Below the pieces are notes generated by a model. That model saw only the letters and a program-made list of their open reading frames with translations. It made no database searches and had not been told where the DNA came from. Position numbers and translations under genes: made by a program. From the NCBI GenBank assembly GCA_963082875.1, contig OY720099.1, positions 5,456,001 through 5,520,000 on the forward strand: DNA of 64,000 bases, written 5' to 3'. Shown here in pieces: positions 58,579 to 64,000 of this stretch (position 1 is the first letter of the stretch; each line of letters opens with the position of its first letter). Source of the DNA: Corella eumyota. Taxonomy: Eukaryota > Chordata > Ascidiacea > Phlebobranchia > Corellidae.

Positions 58579-61500
58579 ATGAACCAAATAACTCGAAACG
58601 CTCCATTTGGGACAGAAAACACACCAGCTATAAATGTAAAAATTATTGGTGGAAAATGTGTTGAACTTGTAGCAACACCAAAAACTAATTCAAGAGATAA
58701 AAGGTAAATAAAACACTTTGCTTGCAGTTGCTGTTAAAGTTAATGCTGGCAAACTTTAAAAAAAAATTATTTAAAAATGTAAAATGTTTACAAACAAAAT
58801 TAATCCATTACATTACTATACCTCAACTATCAATCACATTAAACAACTACCTGACCACATTATATAAAACTTTATTTAAAATTGGAATTTAATTATTTAA
58901 TTAATTATAGTAGAAACAACAGGGAACCATTAAATGCTGGTCCACATGGCACCCCATCAATGTTAACCCAACCACCTTTTTGGGAATATGAATATGCTGA
59001 TTTTAGAAGTGATCCAAAACTTAAAGCAGTTCAAAATGTAAAATGCATTTTTTAAAACTTGAATAATTATTATTTTATTTTTTGTTTCCTTAAACTGTAT
59101 CTTTGTTAAATTTTTTTTTGTGATGTATATATATAGTTTTTTTTACCCCCATATTACCCCATTATTTTACTTCTACAGGGGTTTTAATGACTTGGTATAT
59201 TTGTAATTTTTCTGGTCAAATATAGTATATAAATAAATTGGATTTTCGTTATGTTTTTTTAAGGTGACATCATATACTTCCCCAAATGGGGATCGAACCC
59301 AATCATTTCGGCATGGATTACCAATGCTCAACAAACATCCATTGGTACCACATTTTGGGGTTTCACAACCAGCTGGTATTGTAAAATTTTAAAAACAAAT
59401 CTTTGTTAAATTTATCTTAGTTTTAGATTATTATCTAGTTTTGAATATTTTGTGTTTAAATAGTTGTTTGTAATTGTATGTATTTGCCGAGTTTTTATAG
59501 TTTGTTAAAATTAAACATTTAATTAAATATTATTGATTTTTTTTTATAAACCTGTTGTTTTAATGATGCTTTTAGGTACATTTTTGTCACACAAAAATGA
59601 AATGAATATAGCCGAAGTGAAAGATGATTTAAATAGCACTTCAAATTTAGAGAACAATGCAAGTATTGAGTTTTTAATCTATCGACAAATGAAAGGGTTT
59701 CCTATTGAAAAGATTAAGTAAGGAGACTTCAGTTTAAACTTTTTTTCATAAAACATAGTTTAATAAAGTGTTATTGTTTTGATAGATGTAAGGTTTATCA
59801 AAAGTAATATATTTTAACAATTTTAATAAATATTACTGTTGCAATTTTTAGGGACATCTATATCGAGTTAACTGGATTTGATCGACATCTCTCTGGATAT
59901 GTTTCTGACACTCAACTTAACCTCATTGCCTTGAGATATAACTTACCTATTAAACTTTCATTACTTAAGATGATCACAAATAAATTTGCAGGCATTTGAT
60001 CCCATTATTTTTATTGGCTATAATGTTTAATTTATCTGAAAAGTAACTTTTGTTAAAAAATTAAATTTGAATTTTTTTCAAAATAAATTCTTAATTTTTT
60101 TTCCGGATTACCCCTTTTAAAAGTATCAAATGTTAAAGAAAATAATTGTTGTATTGTAGATCCCAAAAACTCAAATTTAGTTGATTATGAAAGCTTTCTT
60201 CAATTTTTATCAACCTGTGCTACTTCAACTGTAAAAACACCAGAAATACCAAAAATGAAACCTCCCTACACGACAAAGTAACCATTGTTAAAGTTTACAT
60301 ATTCGAAATCTTAAATAGGCATTGCCCTTTAATCTAAACATGCACTAAACAGCTTTAATGAAGACACTGTGAATCCAAAGAACAACTTTCCTTCACAATT
60401 AGATTTTGAGGGTAAAGATGACACAGATTGTAGCTCCCCTCTTGACCAAAAACTTATCGGATTAATTAGTGAACAATTAAGTGGTGAAAATAAACTTGAT
60501 GTGCCAGCAATTAAAAGTACATTTGCTAAACTGGACAGGTGGTCATAATATTATTTGAGACTAAAATTTGTTGTCTTTTTAAAGGTAGATGGTATAAGGC
60601 AATTATGATAAATATTTTTTCAAACAATTTAAGTCAACCTAACACTGGCTGGGGGCAAAAAATGTTACCCAATGTTACCCTTTGTTTAGGCTATGAAATT
60701 AGCCTTTTCACATCAAGGATAAATAAATTCTAAAAAATACACCATTATAACATTTTTATAGATAAAACTATAGTACATGAATTTTTAAGAATGTCATAAA
60801 TTTAAACAAATATTTTTAAATAATTTGAATCAACTATTTTCAATTTTTAACACAAATTATATTTTTAGATATAAATATAACCTTATACTGTTCTTAATTT
60901 TTAACAAATTTGTTTTATTTTGTAAACTCTAGGTATGGAAATGGGGAATTAAAGGCAGAAATAATACAAAATTCTTGCGTAGAAAACCGATTACCTTTGA
61001 CTCAATCAGTGATTACAAAAATGTTACTGAGAGCTGAGATTGCAAATGGAATAGTAAAGTAAAAATTAATCTCAAGTTTAATAAGTTATACTAAAACAAA
61101 AATTTTGTATAGGTCTAGCAAAAATTAACCCTTTTAATCTAAAAGTAAGGCTGGTGTACTAATTCCTAATGTCTTCAGTTACATTTGATTTTTTTTCAAT
61201 AAGGCATGATATTGTCTTAGCTTATCATATAGATTCTTAAATTAATTATTATATACCAAATTATATAATGTCTAGGCGCAAATTTTTTAACAATATAAAA
61301 TTTCTTTTGTTTAAAAAATTTGAAGTCATTTAATAGATCTGTGCTATATAAAATTTCTTTGATTAGCAGTGACCCTACTTGACCCAACTCTTCAGTTTAT
61401 TTAATTTTGCTAGATTTATAACAAAGGGATTTTTGTATCTGTGTGTTTTATTGTTTACATAAATAAAATTAATGAAATGTATTTTTTTCGAAATTTTTAA

Positions 61501-62295
61501 AAAGTCATAATATATTTTTATATTTAAAAAAAGAATTGTTTTATTTTTTTTTAAAATGGTTTGCTTCGAAATATATTGTTTTATGTTTATCTATTTATCT
61601 TTTTTGTATTTTAGTTGGCGGGACTTTATCAAACCATTGGAAATAGCATCTCACTGGATATATAACACAAGAGAAAGTCAAACAAGAAAAGAAAGTGCAA
61701 ACACTGCACAATCAAGCAAAGAACAGGGTAAACTAGATTAATAACTTTGCAAATAATAACGGATTGCAAAGGTTTAAAAAAGTAATTTTATTTTAAATTT
61801 TAAAAAACTATTTATTTTTTTAATTTTTATGAAAAATTGTTTTTAATTTTTTTTATGCAGCATCCCGAACTGAAGAGTTTGCAGTTAAACATGAAAGTCA
61901 AGATCTGTTTCGATCAAGAAACTCTGAACCACCAGCACGTACTGAACTATGGATAAGAAATTTCAACAAACTCTCTCTTGCACTTAAATCGTATCATCCA
62001 TATAAAAGCGGTATGTATCAGTGGTAAAAAAACAAAAAATTAATATTTGGGTAAACATATTATTGCCATCCGCGAGTTGGCGCTAACGAGTCGTTTTTAT
62101 TTAGATTTACTACCACGAAAGGAAGTGCGCAGAATGGTGCAAAACTACAATCTTATATACGGCCTTGGGTTTTCGGAAAATCAGCTCTCTAAAGCTGTCG
62201 TAAAAGCAGTCACATCTAATGCAAACACGGATATCGACCAAAGCGTTTCCGTTGATAAGTTACTGGAAAATCTTATGGACATTTCAACGCTGTAA
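58579..62295 (+). CDS. C1orf87: C1orf87-like EF-hand-related protein
   Basis: Eleven exons: 58579-58703, 58911-59037, 59264-59375, 59576-59717, 59852-59991, 60160-60277, 60353-60538, 60933-61058, 61615-61727, 61861-62010, 62105-62295; 509 residues, close to the roughly 546 of human C1orf87 (CREF). The start region INVKIIGGKCVELV and the end VRRMVQNYNLIYGLGFS match what I recall of the human protein (VKIIGSK..., RRLIHNYNLIYNLSLS). Several helix-loop-helix stretches look like degenerate EF-hands (PKNSNLVDYESFLQFL; FAKLDRYGNGELKAE). Function is unknown; the family is linked to ciliated tissues, which is background, not seen here. Intron 5 lacks a GT donor: GCAG/GCATTT at 59991 must serve, otherwise the frame ends two codons later. 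The identification is from memory of one protein, hence the moderate score. Confidence 0.7.
60640..60735 (+). mobile_element. SINE 3' fragment (S10)
   Basis: GGCTATGAAATTAGCCTTTTC and ACATCAAGGATAAATAAAT match the 3' third of the tRNA-SINE. It lies in intron 7 of the C1orf87-like gene; the tRNA head is missing. Confidence 0.72.
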
Positions 62296-62560
62296 GGATT
62301 CGTGTAAAGTTGTGAAGGTTAAGGTTGCTCGATAGTTTTACAAAATCTCGTTAAAAATGGTGTTGTAAAATACATGTAAAAAGCATAACCAGAAGGTAGC
62401 AAAATCACACTTATAAAACACTGATAACTAAACGTAGATATATGCTAGTAAAAATGTTAACTGTAACAAAAATCTGGAGTAGATATTAGAAACTAATGCA
62501 TATTTTTTTCAAAAAAGTTTACGAAAAACTGTAGTAATAAATAAATGCCACTGTTATTTT
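62296..62560 (+). terminator. 3' UTR and poly(A) signal of the C1orf87-like gene
   Basis: Overlapping AATAAATAAA near 62537-62547, about 250 bp after the stop, is the best poly(A) signal downstream. No later signal is needed. Confidence 0.55.
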
Positions 62561-62926
62561 AATTAAACATACACATGTTCTATTACTTTAAAGTTTCGCA
62601 TTTAAATTTTTTTTTTTTTTTAAATTTTTGTCGTCAACACTGTTTATATTTTGCACTGTTATTCATAATAATGTTCATGTGCTTGTAGTTTAATATAGTA
62701 TTTTAGTTTTAATAATTAAATTCGACTGTGATTAGAAAATGTTTTTTTATTTAATTACAAGTACAAGTTAGTTTTAGCAAAATTTTAAAATTACTGTCAT
62801 CTTATTAAATTGGAATTTTTTTTTCTATTACCCCTATTTAAAAATGTCCTTTAATTTGTAATAAAAGTTAACCTAAATTACAGTAAAAAACCGTTTTCAA
62901 AATTTAGGTTTTTGTAAAATGTCCAT

Positions 62927-62960
62927 TCGATCAATGATCATGTATGATCATTGATTCGAT
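62927..62960. repeat. Near-perfect palindrome
   Basis: Arms ATCAATGATCAT and ATGATCATTGAT are perfect inverted repeats separated by GT, and the stem extends imperfectly through TTCG on the left and TTCGA on the right. It contains two TGATCA sites. No known family recognised. Confidence 0.8.
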
Positions 62961-64000
62961 CAAATAGTTTCAGTAATATGGGATACCCTTAAAAATATAT
63001 AACTGTCATTTAAAAAATATGCAAAATAAACGTTTTTGCGTGTAATATACAAGTGCATATGTAAGTAAATAAAAACTTGCCGAACGGAAATGTTTTAAAA
63101 ATATTTAAACACTTGTTAAATCGATAATCGCTATGCTATCATGTGACCAAATACGTTTTTCATATGGAAAAGCACGAAGTGGGCACATCTTCAAACGCCT
63201 AACCTCACCCCTTTCGACTTTGGACCAGGCTGGTAACACTAAACTGGCATTTAAAATCACAATTAATGTACTTATAAAACTCGTCGTTATTTTGGTATTG
63301 TTTTAACGGGTTATATTACAAAATATTATGACAAATTCTTTAGTTTTAAATAGTACATGTGAGAGACTTTGTACTTAAGCTGACCATTTTATATAATTAA
63401 ACGTCGCGTTGTTATTTTGGGCTACCGAAGGGGTAAAGTGTTTTTGGGATCCGATGACAAATTGTCCGTGTTTTTTACCTCGTTATAAAAAGTAATATGG
63501 CAATAATGTGGGTAAAGCACTTGTCCTATATACTTTATTATAAACGAGTGCCAAAATCGTAGAGAATGTGGGCGCGTTTTAATTAAGGGTGGGAAAATAG
63601 GGTAGTTATATATTTTGTAATGGAAAATTTTGAACTTTTTTTTAGAATAACATGTCCCATATATTTTCTAAGCTACAAATGTTTTTGTTTTTTACTATGT
63701 TTTTTAAGTTTTTTTATGATACTTATACACGTAGAAGTGTCAAACTTAAAAAATAATTTGCTGTATTACATAACTGACTTGTTTTTTTGAAGAAAAAATG
63801 CCACTTTTGTAAGAAAAGATGCCAGATTTGAATCTTAAAGTTTCGAAAACTTTATTACCCATTTCGGAGCTAAATCATTTTCGTTTTAAAGATACCATCC
63901 AAAAAATAGATTGGCATATTATGTTTATTATTGAACGAATTTTAATTCACAGTGTTTTTATATTGACAAACAACAAATGGTTAATAAATAGAATAAAATT
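62961..64000. other. Intergenic DNA to the window end
   Basis: AT-rich sequence without recognisable exons, repeats of this window's families, or RNA genes. Confidence 0.5.

Overview
The window reads as compact, AT-rich chordate DNA, most probably from a tunicate of the Ciona type. A Hedgehog gene, a Net1/ARHGEF3-type RhoGEF and a C1orf87-like gene point to a chordate. Introns are mostly 60-900 bp, genes are 0.5-2 kb apart, one tRNA-derived SINE family is scattered through introns and intergenic DNA, and one gene starts right behind an unpaired 3' splice site, as expected where spliced-leader trans-splicing occurs. The species assignment is inference; no database was consulted.

Layout. 1-4573 (-): hedgehog, with the complete signalling domain and only the first residues of the Hint domain. 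5296-6977 (+): RPS17, head to head with hedgehog. 7632-11796 (-): two tandem paralogues of an O-fucosyltransferase-like type II membrane protein. 12901-16486 (-): two tandem paralogues of a four-transmembrane, clarin/claudin-like protein. 18060-26018 (+): a 14-exon FASTKD/RAP-domain protein. 27.7-31.1 kb (+): a possible micro-protein gene whose proposed last intron is filled with three consecutive families of tandem repeats, almost every unit carrying a 3' splice-site-like sequence. 31989-33125 (-): an intronless seven-transmembrane receptor-like protein with a duplicated upstream segment. 34.1-40.5 kb: a satellite array of about 311-bp units, each with an E-box and a CCAAT box. 43142-53000 (-): a large Net1/ARHGEF3-type RhoGEF. 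53.0-58.6 kb: no recognisable gene. 58579-62295 (+): an 11-exon C1orf87-like gene. The rest is AT-rich DNA with one strong palindrome.

The genes do not form one pathway. Two tandem duplications give the left half local paralogue clusters. Mobile DNA seen: about ten copies or fragments of one tRNA-SINE, and two copies of one MITE family with ~23-bp inverted ends and ~9-bp target duplications. No retrovirus-like or other virus-like element was recognised. Exon models were joined by hand from splice signals, phase and homology; every model keeps an open frame, but two introns need a GC donor.
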